Assembly: GCA_001567255.1 (NCBI GenBank)
Contig: LNBW01000021.1
Span: forward strand, 1 to 64,000
Length of the DNA stretch: 64,000 nt
Reading direction: 5' to 3'
Source: Bacteroidetes bacterium OLB9
Lineage (GTDB): Bacteria; Bacteroidota; Bacteroidia; Chitinophagales; Saprospiraceae
In this document: piece by piece, positions 47,514 through 57,500 of the stretch
Numbering within the stretch: position 1 is the first letter of the stretch
Layout of the letters: each line of letters begins with the position of its first letter
The notes under the pieces: generated by a model
Seen by the model: only the letters and a program-made list of their open reading frames with translations
Told to the model about the DNA's origin: nothing
Database searches by the model: none
Program-made: the position numbers and the translations under genes

Positions 47514-47555
47514 TAAAAAGAGCAAGCTAGATTTTCATCTTACCTGCTCCTTATA
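47514..47555 (-). terminator. Possible terminator of the baeRF-like gene
   Basis: On the minus strand a GAGCA/TGCTC stem with an interrupted inner helix is followed by five T residues. It lies in the 134-nt space between two convergent genes. The stem is imperfect, so the support is modest. Confidence 0.4.
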
Positions 47556-47592
47556 TATTGGATTATTAGTTTTATACTATACTGCTTAATTA

Positions 47593-48651
47593 TTAATATC
47601 TAGTAACTAATGCCAGTTTATTAAAATCTTTCATGCTGTCTTTCTCAAGAAAGACAACGTCTCCTCCGAATTTCAGCGTCTGTTCAATCATTTCATCTAG
47701 GATATCGTCGATATCATTTTTTGAGGAAATTTTGCTATATTCAATCGGTGTTAGCGTACCGTCAGCTTCTTCTCTTACTGACTGAATATATCCTTCTTCC
47801 AGGAATAAAGTGTCACCACGACCTTCACGAATAGCTTTCCATATTTCATTAATATCTACGAGATATTTTCCTACACCTACAGCTTGTTCTAGTTCTGAAA
47901 TTCTTGCTCTGTTTTTTGCAATAGTCAGTTCTGCCATGAGTGGCCAAATTGTTCTAAGGATGCTTGTAGGACTTTCGTCAAAGTTTTGAAGAGTGACATG
48001 TCCTAAAATGGTCTTTGGAAAGTCCGCTTCCTTTAGATACTGATGGTAATTATTTTCTTCAGCATAGATAACAATCGGAAGTGGCTTTGCTTTCCTGATG
48101 ACATTAATAGCTTTATCTACACTATTGAAAAATTCCTGAGTGATATTACCTGTTTCATGTTTATCAGTAGTCAGCGAACCTTTTCCTTTAAATGGAAAAC
48201 CTTCTGATCTAATTTCATCAACAACGGTATCCATACTTGCTTCAATCAATCTTGCATTTTGTTTGTTCAGAACAAGTACATAGTAATCCGTATCTTGCTT
48301 CAGCGATCGTACAATGGGCCTTGTAGCAAATGTTTTATCTATGATGACTCGGTCATTTACCTTTATAGGTAATCTGAGGTACTCTGCTATATCGTCATTT
48401 ACAAAAAGCATCAATCCAAGCTCATTATAATTGTGGTCAATCTCAGCTCCAAGTTTTAATAATTTCTCAGTGTATCGCCTTGCATAATCCACACCAAACT
48501 CATTCTGCAATCGCTCAGTTGCTTGGGTAATCATATTTTTTAAATGGATACCGTCTTTTTGATTTTCAGGATGTGTCTTGTGCGTATTTAAAACAATGGT
48601 CACACATACTGGAGCCTGTATTTGGCTTAATTTTTCTAAGGTCTGTTTCAT
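47593..48651 (-). CDS. baeRF-family protein (bacterial relative of eukaryotic release factor 1)
   Basis: This 352-aa cytoplasmic protein begins KLSQIQAPVCVTIVLNTHKT, a start typical of Bacteroidota members of the bacterial archaeo-eukaryotic release factor (baeRF) superfamily. The central part (about residues 115-290) has the alternating strand-helix pattern of the eRF1/pelota middle and C-terminal folds, including the YYVLVLNKQNARLIEAS strand. Relatives include pelota-like ribosome hibernation factors such as Balon. A ribosome-related role under stress is therefore possible, but unproven. I see no GGQ motif. It is monocistronic and convergent with the lipoprotein gene. Confidence 0.72.
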   Translation of the reverse strand: MKQTLEKLSQIQAPVCVTIVLNTHKTHPENQKDGIHLKNMITQATERLQNEFGVDYARRYTEKLLKLGAEIDHNYNELGLMLFVNDDIAEYLRLPIKVNDRVIIDKTFATRPIVRSLKQDTDYYVLVLNKQNARLIEASMDTVVDEIRSEGFPFKGKGSLTTDKHETGNITQEFFNSVDKAINVIRKAKPLPIVIYAEENNYHQYLKEADFPKTILGHVTLQNFDESPTSILRTIWPLMAELTIAKNRARISELEQAVGVGKYLVDINEIWKAIREGRGDTLFLEEGYIQSVREEADGTLTPIEYSKISSKNDIDDILDEMIEQTLKFGGDVVFLEKDSMKDFNKLALVTRY

Positions 48652-48844
48652 TTTTTATTTGTTGTATTGGTTTCATATACAAGACAATTTAATAAGATAA
48701 TTGTTTTTTTATTGAACCTAAATTAGGAATAAAATTTTATAAATGGCGTTATTTAGAATGATTTCAAAATATATATTGGATTTATGAGATTTGATGAATG
48801 AAATTGGTGTCAGACAATTTTTCTTTTCATTCGTATGTCCATTA

Positions 48845-48879
48845 TTTGTTGCAATATGTTATATTAATTTGTAAATTTG
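48845..48879 (+). promoter_or_regulatory. Promoter of the FMN glutamate-synthase-like gene
   Basis: A TTTGTTG element (48845-48851) stands 20 nt upstream of TAAATTTG (48872-48879). This is a good match to the Bacteroidota TTG-N19-21-TAnnTTTG promoter, and the start codon follows at 48974. The remaining part of the gap from 48652 is AT-rich with nothing else recognisable. Confidence 0.68.
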
Positions 48880-48973
48880 CCTTTGATTTACCACAAGGCT
48901 TGTGATTATATAATTACTTTAATTTTAGTTTATAAGCCTTTTATTTTAAAATTTATAAGATTCGGTTATCATC

Positions 48974-50578
48974 ATGCGAAAACCATTTGTTATATATTCG
49001 ACTTTAATACTCATTGTAACACTAGCGATGTCCCTATTTCTGGACAAAAACTGGTTTGTTCTATTTGCTATTGTGTTAATATTTACCATTCTGGGCTATC
49101 AGGATATGTTTCAGAAGAGGCATGCCGTACGGCGAATTTTTCCTTTATTTGGTAGATTTAGATATATTCTTGAAGAATTAAGGCCGAAAATGTATCAGTA
49201 CTTTATAGAGTCTGATATTGATGGAAGGCCAATCAATAGGGTGGACAGATCTACAATTTATCAGCGTGCCAAAAAAGAATTGGAGACGATACCATTTGGG
49301 ACTCAGTTGGATGTGTATGCCGAAGGTTATGAATGGATGTGTCATTCGGTGTCACCTAAGGCTTTTGATACTTTAAATCAAAATCCGAGAGTGGTTTTTG
49401 GTAATAAAGATTGTAAGCAACCATACAGTGCTAGTGTGTTTAATATTTCTGCTATGAGTTTTGGTTCTTTAAGTCCTCAAGCAGTTGAAGCAATGAATGG
49501 TGGTGCAAAAATCGGTGGGTTTGCTCAGAATACAGGAGAAGGAGGAATAAGTGACTATCACCTAAAACATGGTGGAGACTTGATTTGGCAAGTGGGAACT
49601 GGATATTTTGGGTGCCGCGATGAGCATGGTAATTTTGATGCAGGTTTATTTGCTGAAAAAGCTACTTTGCCCACAGTGAAGATGATAGAGCTTAAGCTTT
49701 CGCAGGGTGCCAAACCTGGTCATGGTGGTATATTGCCGGCTTCTAAAAATACTGAGGAAATAGCAAGGATACGTCACGTAAAACCTCATACTAAAATAGC
49801 TTCTCCTCCATATCACACTGCTTTCAATACGCCCTTAGAGATGATTCAATTCATACATAAATTGCGTGAACTATCAGGTGGTAAACCGGTTGGATTTAAG
49901 ATATGTATAGGTCACAAAGCCGAGTTTATATCTATATGTAAGGCAATGATTCACCTTGATATTTATCCTGATTTTATTACAGTAGATGGAGGTGAAGGAG
50001 GTACAGGTGCGGCGCCTCAAGAATTTTCTAATTATATAGGAGCACCGATGATCGACGGACTGGCCTTTGTTCACAACATGCTAGTTGGATTGGATATTCG
50101 CCATCACATCAAGATTATTGCTGCAGGAAAGATTACATCTGCCTTCCACATTGCACGTGCTATGGCTCTAGGAGCAGATACTTGCAATTCAGCTCGAGCC
50201 ATGATGATGGCCATTGGTTGTATTCAAGCCTTGCTTTGTAATACCAATAGGTGCCCTACAGGTATAGCCACTCAGGACCCTAATCTGACTGTGGGACTAG
50301 ATGTTGAAGATAAAAAAGTTAGATTGGCAAATTACCATGCCGGAACAGTCAAAAATTTTGTAGAGATACTGGGAGCTTCAGGGCTGGATGATATGAAGAA
50401 TCTGACTCGGCACCATATTTATAGACGTGTATCCTTAAATGAGATGCAAACCTATGAAGAAATATTTCCTTCTTTGCCTAAAGGTGCATTAGTGAGAGGA
50501 GAAATTCCCGCAAAGTATCAACTCGATTTTGCGCAATCAGATATGAATCGATGGGGCATAGGTCTTATCAATGAATAA
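48974..50578 (+). CDS. FMN-binding glutamate synthase family protein
   Basis: This 534-aa protein has two N-terminal membrane helices (about residues 8-25 and 28-44), followed by the FMN-barrel domain of glutamate synthase: SAMSFGSLSPQAVEAMNGGAK, the flexible-loop region GGEGGTGAAP, and a cysteine cluster CIQALLCNTNRCPTGIATQ like the 3Fe-4S site of GltB. The amidotransferase domain of full GltB is missing, so it cannot use glutamine as GltB does. Such YerD-like proteins are widespread, but their substrate is unclear. It has its own promoter and a strong terminator. Confidence 0.9.
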   Translation: MRKPFVIYSTLILIVTLAMSLFLDKNWFVLFAIVLIFTILGYQDMFQKRHAVRRIFPLFGRFRYILEELRPKMYQYFIESDIDGRPINRVDRSTIYQRAKKELETIPFGTQLDVYAEGYEWMCHSVSPKAFDTLNQNPRVVFGNKDCKQPYSASVFNISAMSFGSLSPQAVEAMNGGAKIGGFAQNTGEGGISDYHLKHGGDLIWQVGTGYFGCRDEHGNFDAGLFAEKATLPTVKMIELKLSQGAKPGHGGILPASKNTEEIARIRHVKPHTKIASPPYHTAFNTPLEMIQFIHKLRELSGGKPVGFKICIGHKAEFISICKAMIHLDIYPDFITVDGGEGGTGAAPQEFSNYIGAPMIDGLAFVHNMLVGLDIRHHIKIIAAGKITSAFHIARAMALGADTCNSARAMMMAIGCIQALLCNTNRCPTGIATQDPNLTVGLDVEDKKVRLANYHAGTVKNFVEILGASGLDDMKNLTRHHIYRRVSLNEMQTYEEIFPSLPKGALVRGEIPAKYQLDFAQSDMNRWGIGLINE

Positions 50579-50588
50579 AATCTTAATC

Positions 50589-50615
50589 AAGGCAGAATGA
50601 ATTTCTGCCTTTTTT
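50589..50615 (+). terminator. Intrinsic terminator of the glutamate-synthase-like gene
   Basis: AAGGCAGAA (50589-50597) pairs perfectly with TTCTGCCTT (50603-50611) around a 5-nt loop, and T residues run to 50615. It stands 11 nt after the stop codon and before the convergent gene. Confidence 0.85.
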
Positions 50616-50620
50616 ATTTA

Positions 50621-51374
50621 CTAATAGATAAAAGGAATAATTGCTTTACGCTCCTTTGGATAATCTTCAAAATGCTTCTGATACCATTTATGATGTGAAA
50701 TGGCTCTAGGCGTTAAGTTGGCAAAAGTCCAGATAAAAAATGCCAGACCAGGCAGACTCCATGTTAATATAGCAAAACCAGCCCATTCTACCGTCTCACC
50801 GAAAGTTAGGACAACTGATGTATTCAAACATCTTTCCACGAGGGATTTTATACCCGATTTCACCTGGCTTGCGTAGTCCTATGAGTATAGAATCGGCTTG
50901 CCAGTTGATGATCATTCCGATGATAAAAATAATAGCACCTACGATAAATGGAACTGAGGTGAGCCATGTACTGTCATATACTTTGAAATTACCAAAATAA
51001 TAACCAATGATAAAACCATTGACGAGATTAAAAACAATACCCATCAGCATGATGGTTACCGGCATTTTTTTGCCTGGCGTTTTCAATCGAAGTGGAAATA
51101 TGAGGCTTCTGTTGAGATAATGAAATACAAAAAACGACAAAATAATGATGTTAGCGGTTGATTGAGTGTTGTTGCCGGTAAATACAAAATAAAATAGTAC
51201 CACAACAACAAAGACTTCCATCAATATCCAGCCCATCTTATTATCAATGAGCGGACCCCATGTGGATTTAACATGGCGACCATAGGGTGCAGTGATAAAG
51301 AGTAATACAAAGAAAATGATGACAGCTAGGATGATCCATGCCCAGATAAAGTTATTATATTGTTCTAGATTCAT
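50621..51374 (-). CDS. Steroid 5-alpha-reductase-like membrane protein (frameshifted)
   Basis: This is a multipass protein of about 250 aa related to 3-oxo-5-alpha-steroid 4-dehydrogenases and isoprenylcysteine methyltransferases (DUF1295-like). The first frame (from ATG 51374) carries five or so membrane helices and ends YISCPNF; the second frame resumes FGETVEWAGFAILTWSLPGL and runs to the conserved end HHKWYQKHFEDYPKERKAIIPF. The two join at a T-run (50802-50804) where one base is extra or two are missing. It begins 12 nt after the upstream SDR gene, so the two are probably co-transcribed. The substrate is unknown. The frameshift resembles the other homopolymer errors here. Confidence 0.8.
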
Positions 51375-51386
51375 GTCATATTGGTT

Positions 51387-52364
51387 TTAGAGTGCACCGG
51401 TGTCTTTAAACCACCTGATGGTATTTTCAATGGTTTCGCTTAATGGCCTGGCCGAAAAACTAAGTTCTCGGATAGCTTTTTCGGAGCTAATTTTTTTATT
51501 TCCAGATTTCAAAACGTCTAAATATTCTTTGTCGTAAATCGGCTCGGTTTGGGTTAAATATGCGTATGCACGGATGAATGGTAAACCAATCATAGCTGTA
51601 AAAATAGGAAGCTCAAGCATTTTTCGTCTGCTTCCTCTGGCCTTTAGTACTAGATCTGCAAGCATTTTAATACTATGGAAGGTACCTCCCAAAATGTAGG
51701 TTTCACCTGCTCTACCGCGTTCTAAAGCAAGCACAGCGCCTAGAGCTACATCTTCTAAGTCCACAAAATTAAATCCACCTTTCATTACAGCTGGAAACTT
51801 ACCTCTATAGAGATCTTGAATAGCTCTACCGATTTTTGAAGGCTTGTAATCTGGAGCACCTACCACAGAAGTAGGGCAGACGATGACGATGTCCATCCCT
51901 GACTTTGCTTCCTTTTGAGCTAAAATGTGAGCATCGCGCTTTGATCTGGCATAAAATAAGGCATTATCCGACACAAAGCTTGATGTTTCATTAATAACTT
52001 CCTGATGTTGTTGTAAATCAAATACCTCAATAGAGCTGAAATGTACGATTCTTTTTACATTATTTTTATGAGCTGATTTTAAAATATTCTTAGTGCCTTC
52101 AAAGTTGATGTCGTAGATTTCCTGATCAAATGTGTATCCTAGCCGAATCAGGCCTGCAGTATGGATAATGGCATCGCATTGTGCTGTGAGCTTATCGATT
52201 GATTCCGGTATTGTAATGTCTCCATAAATTTGTTGGATGGGTAATCCTCTGAGTACGTCAGATTCATTTCTCACAAGAGCAACAACCGAGTATTGTCGTT
52301 GTATCAACGCCCTGCAGACCGCTGAACCTATATGTCCTGTTGCTCCTGTTACAGCTACTCTCAT
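51387..52364 (-). CDS. NAD(P)-dependent epimerase/dehydratase, dihydroflavonol reductase/HSD-like
   Basis: This 325-aa extended SDR has the dinucleotide motif TGATGHIG at residues 6-13, the HFSSIEVF strand supplying the active serine, and the catalytic YARSK motif (about residues 138-142). The pattern, including VRNESDVLRGLP and the IYGDITIPES segment, resembles dihydroflavonol 4-reductases and 3-beta-hydroxysteroid dehydrogenases. With a steroid-reductase-like protein 12 nt downstream, an operon that modifies a terpenoid or other ring lipid is possible but unproven. A protein of similar type, encoded at 43731-44750, lies in the same window. Confidence 0.85.
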   Translation of the reverse strand: MRVAVTGATGHIGSAVCRALIQRQYSVVALVRNESDVLRGLPIQQIYGDITIPESIDKLTAQCDAIIHTAGLIRLGYTFDQEIYDINFEGTKNILKSAHKNNVKRIVHFSSIEVFDLQQHQEVINETSSFVSDNALFYARSKRDAHILAQKEAKSGMDIVIVCPTSVVGAPDYKPSKIGRAIQDLYRGKFPAVMKGGFNFVDLEDVALGAVLALERGRAGETYILGGTFHSIKMLADLVLKARGSRRKMLELPIFTAMIGLPFIRAYAYLTQTEPIYDKEYLDVLKSGNKKISSEKAIRELSFSARPLSETIENTIRWFKDTGAL

Positions 52365-52420
52365 GTATTAATGAATCAAAAATCTGACCTTTTAATTAAA
52401 GCTATTATGAAATATGAAAA

Positions 52421-52446
52421 CAGCAGCCGCAAAATTACGACTGCTG
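52421..52446 (-). terminator. Terminator after the isoaspartyl peptidase gene
   Basis: CAGCAG and CTGCTG form a 6-bp stem on the minus strand (outer arms 52446-52441 and 52426-52421) with a short CG/CG inner helix. Four T residues follow on that strand. It sits about 35 nt past the peptidase stop. Confidence 0.6.
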
Positions 52447-52479
52447 ATTTTTTGTGTTAATAGTACGAATAGGTGTCAA

Positions 52480-53490
52480 TTACTCTCCGATATAAATCTT
52501 AGTGACGGGCTTTTCACCTGCTTTTACATACCCACGATACATACCGGTGGTATTAAACGGCATAGCAATATTGCCATCTTTATCCACTGCGATGATACCG
52601 CCTTCGGCCTCAATCTTCATCAATTTATCCATGATGACGTAATCAGCGGCTTTTTGTAGGGTTTCTCCCAGATACTTCATTCTTGCACTGATATCTGAGG
52701 CTACATTATTGCGAATGAAATACTCGCCATGACCAGTTGCAGATACTGCACAACTCTGATTATCGGCCCATGTGCCTGCACCAATGACGGGAGAATCTCC
52801 TAATCTTCCTACTCTCTTAAAATGCATGCCACCTGTAGATGTACCCGCAGCAAGATTGCCGTGTTTGTCAAGTGCTGCGGCACCTACGGTACCTTTTGAG
52901 TTCAAGTGAAATTCGCGTTCAAGTTTAGTTTTGAGGGTGTGTTCATAAGCATCCCATCGTGGTTGGGTATAAAAATAATCCTGCTCTACCATTTCTACAC
53001 CTGCTTTTTGAGCGAAGATCTCAGCACCTTCTCCAACTAGAAAAACATGTCGCCCATCGTCCATAATAGCTTTGGCAGCAAGGATGGGGTTTTTAGTATG
53101 TTTTACAAGACCGACAGCACCAGCTCTGCCTTCTTTACCCTCCATGATAGATGCGTCCATAGTTATCTCTCCGGCTTCGTTATATACTGCACCTTTTCCG
53201 GCATTAAAAAGTGGATTGTCTTCCATTTTTGTTATAGCAGCTACAATAGCATCAATAGCACTGCCGCCAGATTTCAATACAGCCTCACCTGCCAGTAGAG
53301 CTTCTCTGAGTCCATTGTGATACTTTGCCTGAATGTCTGCAGGCGCAGATTCAAGGACACCAGCTCCTCCATGTATCACCAGAACGTATTCAGGGCGAGA
53401 GGTGGAATTTGACTGTCCTGATACTGATTCGGATGTAATCATGCCTAGTGAAAATAAGGCCATCAATAGGAATAGATTTAATTTATTCAT
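52480..53490 (-). CDS. Isoaspartyl peptidase/L-asparaginase, secreted
   Basis: This is an Ntn-hydrolase precursor of 336 aa from ATG 53490, which starts directly with a signal peptide (NKLNLFLLMALFSLG onward). An ATG 16 codons upstream adds residues that would weaken it, so I reject that start. The enzyme cleaves itself before the catalytic threonine in SKGTVGAAALD, which becomes the N-terminus of the beta subunit. The conserved NPLFNAGKGAVYN and TSTGGMHFKRVGRLGDSPVIGAG blocks support the family. It hydrolyses isoaspartyl dipeptides and asparagine. The signal peptide points to periplasmic or secreted action. Confidence 0.92.
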   Translation of the reverse strand: MNKLNLFLLMALFSLGMITSESVSGQSNSTSRPEYVLVIHGGAGVLESAPADIQAKYHNGLREALLAGEAVLKSGGSAIDAIVAAITKMEDNPLFNAGKGAVYNEAGEITMDASIMEGKEGRAGAVGLVKHTKNPILAAKAIMDDGRHVFLVGEGAEIFAQKAGVEMVEQDYFYTQPRWDAYEHTLKTKLEREFHLNSKGTVGAAALDKHGNLAAGTSTGGMHFKRVGRLGDSPVIGAGTWADNQSCAVSATGHGEYFIRNNVASDISARMKYLGETLQKAADYVIMDKLMKIEAEGGIIAVDKDGNIAMPFNTTGMYRGYVKAGEKPVTKIYIGE

Positions 53491-53652
53491 TACAGAAAAA
53501 GAATTTTGGTTGAACAAATTGTTTAAGGCTTCATTCAATAAATATAATATGAATGAAATACAAGTTCAAATGTAGATAATTATTATCAATATTCCATACG
53601 GCAAGATTTGAATATTGTATTTTATAGGAGATTTTCAGTATATCGCTACTGG

Positions 53653-54078
53653 TTATGCCAACTTGGATAAGTAATAGTTTTCTTTTGTTCGCATTTGAGC
53701 TGTAAGTTCATCAGTAGTGTCATCATAGCCGATCAGATGGAGCAATCCGTGTGCCATAACTCTGCTTAGTTCAATTTCAAATGATACGCCAAACTGATTG
53801 GCATTGTCCTTGACCCGATCGATACTGATAAAAATATCGCTTTCAAGAGTGTCTCCTTCTTGATAGGGAAATGTGATGATATCCGTATAAAAATCGTGAT
53901 TGAGGTACTGACGATTTATTTCGAGCAGATAGTCATCAGAACAAAATATATAGGTAATACTTTCTATGGACTTACCTTCTTCTTCAGCGATGGATTGAAG
54001 CCAGGAAGCATAAGTATCCTCGTTACCTTCAAATGGAACAGTCGTTTCATCTTCGCCAAAAAAATGAATTTCATTCAT
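53653..54078 (-). CDS. ybeY: rRNA maturation endoribonuclease YbeY
   Basis: YbeY is a metal-dependent RNase needed for 16S rRNA 3' processing and ribosome quality control. The 141-aa product starts at ATG 54078 (a TTG 12 nt upstream is less likely) and has the metal motif HGLLHLIGYDD. The usual H-x3-H-x5-H third ligand is replaced by Asp, a variant I recall from Bacteroidota. The segment FYTDIITFPY is also conserved. Its start overlaps the end of the RsbW-like gene by 8 nt, so they are coupled. Confidence 0.93.
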   Translation of the reverse strand: MNEIHFFGEDETTVPFEGNEDTYASWLQSIAEEEGKSIESITYIFCSDDYLLEINRQYLNHDFYTDIITFPYQEGDTLESDIFISIDRVKDNANQFGVSFEIELSRVMAHGLLHLIGYDDTTDELTAQMRTKENYYLSKLA

Positions 54079-54496
54079 TGGTCTTGACAATTGAAGCCTT
54101 CAAGCTAAAAAACATTTCTACACTTCGACCATTATCGTAGAATGAAATATCATCAGCAAGTGCTTTCATAATATACACACCTCTCCCTCCGCAGCAGTCA
54201 ATATTTTCTGGACAAGTAGGATCCGGAACCTTTGTCGGATTGAATCCTGCTCCTTCATCTTCAACCTTGAAGGTAATGCCATCTTCATTACTTTGCACGT
54301 AGATGTGTACTTTCTTTGACTCATCTCTTTTGTTGCCGTGAATGATAGCATTATTGACAGCTTCCGTAAGGCTTATCAGTATGTCTGCGTATTTATCCTC
54401 ATCAAATTGAAGGTCAAAATCCAGCATTTTTAGATAAGACTCTACTTTAAGTATGTTATTGGGATTAGATGTGATAGTTAACATTTTGGTTTTCAT
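54071..54496 (-). CDS. RsbW-like anti-sigma factor/ATP-binding protein
   Basis: This 141-aa protein is a stand-alone GHKL ATPase domain of the HATPase_c_2 type. It has the N-box EAVNNAIIHGNK (about residues 45-56), the G1-like DEGAGF segment (about 79-84) and a G2-like GGRGVYIMK. Such proteins (RsbW, SpoIIAB) phosphorylate an anti-anti-sigma partner and bind a sigma factor, but no sigma or anti-anti-sigma gene is adjacent. In Bacteroidota this gene often sits next to ybeY, and its target is not clear. It overlaps ybeY by 8 nt. Confidence 0.85.
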   Translation of the reverse strand: MKTKMLTITSNPNNILKVESYLKMLDFDLQFDEDKYADILISLTEAVNNAIIHGNKRDESKKVHIYVQSNEDGITFKVEDEGAGFNPTKVPDPTCPENIDCCGGRGVYIMKALADDISFYDNGRSVEMFFSLKASIVKTNE

Positions 54497-54580
54497 TTTA
54501 AAAATGAGTTAACTTTAAATTTTGAACCAAATACTGTGCCGACATCCACATTTTTGAATGAATTTATTTTTTATTTACAA

Positions 54581-57500
54581 TTATTTAGCTTGACTGTCCT
54601 TTAGTGACTTATAATAATCATCCACTAGAGATTTATAGTACGGCCTCAGCGATGGTGAAACACTCTTATACATATCTATTTCTGACTGTCTTTTTTTAAG
54701 ATATTCCTGTATAGCAGGCGGCAATTCATTTCTGCGCTCTTTTGCTGTTTCAGATTTTCTCTTATTATCCAATTCTCTTTGCATTTCTGCTTTTTCAGCT
54801 TCTAGCAAGCGCGTCTCAATATTTTTCATCCTTTTTAAGGTCTCATTATTGAGCCGCTTATTGACCAGTTCTGTTTCGATATTGTCCATATTATTGATGA
54901 TCTCTTCGAGCAACTTAGAGCCAGCGCCTTGTTCTTTCTTTTCATTTTGGAGGGCTTCAAGTGCTTTTCTTAAAGCAGCTTGCTGGGCGGCTGCCTGTGC
55001 ATAATCTTTGGCAGACAATCCATCTTTACCATCTTTTCCTTCTTTGCCACCTTCCTTTTTCTGACCTTCTTGACCCGGCTTTTCACCGTTTTTCATTTTG
55101 TCAATCATTTCTTGTAATTGTTCAGAGAGGCCACGCTGACCTTCTGTGATTTTGTCCATAGGCACTTTACCTTTGCCTTTGCCCATGCCACCTGGTTTAT
55201 CGCAAGATCCACTGCTGGGCATACCTGCGCTTTGCTGTGCTTTGTCCAGTGATTCATTCATCATGAGGGCGAGATCATTGAGGTTTTTCATCGTTCTGCG
55301 CTGCTTTTCCTGACTTTTTGCTACCTGTCGTTCCTCCATGAGACCTATACTTTCTTTGATATTAAGTTTGATCTCAGCTACTTTGTCCATAACATACGAC
55401 TCAATGTCTGGATTGCGATTTGAAAGCGCCACCAGTGTATCTTCTATAATTTTGAAATCATTTTGAAGCTTAAACTGCTTACGGATAGCTTCAGGATATG
55501 CAGGTGAATTTACGGTATAAGGGCTGATTTCAGTAAACAATCCTTCCTGGTCGAAAGAGACTTTCACGAGATTTTCAAGCAGTTGACGAATCGTTTGGAT
55601 ATCTTCAGTAGCCTGTTGAGCACTGCCACCAGACATACTTTCACTCATCTTCTGAGCTTGTTTCTTCATCTTCTGAGCTGCTTTTTTCTGTGATTTGGAT
55701 GATTTCTCATTATTGCCTTTATCCAGCTGCTCTTTACTTTCCTCCATATCCTTTTGGGCATCCTTCATTTGTTCCTTATTGTCATCACCCATGTTTTTTG
55801 GTGGCGACAAGGCTTTGTTCTTTTTTTCCAGTTCCTCTTGTTTTTTTAAGAGCTCTTCCATTTTCTTATTGAGCTCTTCTTGTTGCTTTTTGAGTTCTTC
55901 AGCAGACTGCTCTTTCTTTTCTGTCTTATTAGCCAGTTCCTCTTGTTTGTCTGCGAGCTTTTCAAGGTTTTTGATTTGTTCCTTGATGTCTTTTTCCATT
56001 TCGAGTTGTTTGAAAAGTTCCAGCATCCGCTTCATCTCTTTTTCCTTAGAGTCAGAACTCATCTCAAACTGTTCTAACATCTGGATTGCATCTTCCTTTT
56101 CTAGCTCCTGGAGCAATTCTTGTATTTTGTCCATCAACTCTTTGGTCTCAGGATCTGTGGCTTTTTCAAAAAGCTCCTGGAGTTTCTCCTGTTTTTCTTG
56201 CAATTCTTCAGGCATGGTGTTGAACTCCTTTTGATTTTTAGCATTTTCGTCTAGCTTTTGCTTTGCTTTTTCTATTTGTTCAAGGAGATTTTTCTGATTT
56301 TCTAGCATTTTCTCCATTTCTTTTTTATCCTGCCAGTCCATTTGTTTGCTCTGTAGGAGTTTTTCGCGGAGTTTGCGCATATCATCTTGAAGTTTACTCA
56401 TTTTATGGAGCGCATCCTTAAGTTCGTCCTTGATAGATTCATCATTCTGGTTTTCAATCTTCTTGATTTCCTCTAGTGTTGGTTTTTCATAAGTCATGAC
56501 CGAGGTACGAGCTGACTTGCTGCCATTGACACCATCATTGTCAGTGACTTCAAAGTAGAAAGCTATTTTATCGCCAGGAGCAACGTTGATTTTCTTTAAA
56601 TCAAAAATATGGCTGAACTGTATTTCTCTGCCATCATCTTTTTTAAGCTTAACCTTTTGCAATGGACTTGTAGTACCATTTTCATTAGTTATTGTGTAAT
56701 TGAATGACAAAGAAGTAAGTCCATAATCATCAGAAGCATTACCTATAAAGTACAACAAGGTATTGTCGAGGCTATCAATGATTTTTTCAGCAGTGATGCC
56801 CGGATATTGGTCTTTAATCACACTGATATTGTACAATACACTGTCTGGCAAAGGAAGATTGCGGTTGGACAATAGTATTTTATACACCATGTCTTCGCGA
56901 ATATTATGAGAAAATGTAAATTGATTCTTAGATTTTTTGTCACCCTCTAGTACTTTTGAATTGTCTAATACGAGCTGAATGTCATCGGTATTGGTGGCAT
57001 CGATCAACCATGACATGTTTGTTCCTTCCGGCACAACCACATCACCGATGTTTCGAATGGTTTCGTTTTTCCTACCTACATATGCAGGATATTTTAAATC
57101 AATGCTGAAATTAGTCAAATTAGGTTTTGCAAGCACATGTAAGGTATATGGAGTAGAATTAACAGTACCGGAACTAAATGAAAATTTCTGATTTTTTTGT
57201 ACATTTTTAAAAGTATAGGTAAAAAGACCGTTTTCTTGTCTGGTCATTTTATACTGAAAATTGTCAATATTGATAAAAGCTTCTTTGGGAGAAACTTCAC
57301 CTTCTACTTTCACCACCAGGTCATAGTCTTGATACTGAACTACTTTGAGTGCAGACTCCTCGACAATAAAAGAAAACGGTGCTGCTTTTTCAAAGTGTTT
57401 GTTATTATGGATAATTCTATCAGTACTATCAGTAATCATACTCGGTGCTGTAAAAAGTATGACGACAAGAAGCAACAGCGGTGGCATCGCATACTTTAAA

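Noticed and set aside
55695..56234. Long + strand open frame opposite the DUF4175 gene
   Set aside because: It is a serine- and phenylalanine-rich mirror of the Lys/Glu-rich coiled coil on the other strand. It is a shadow of codon bias.
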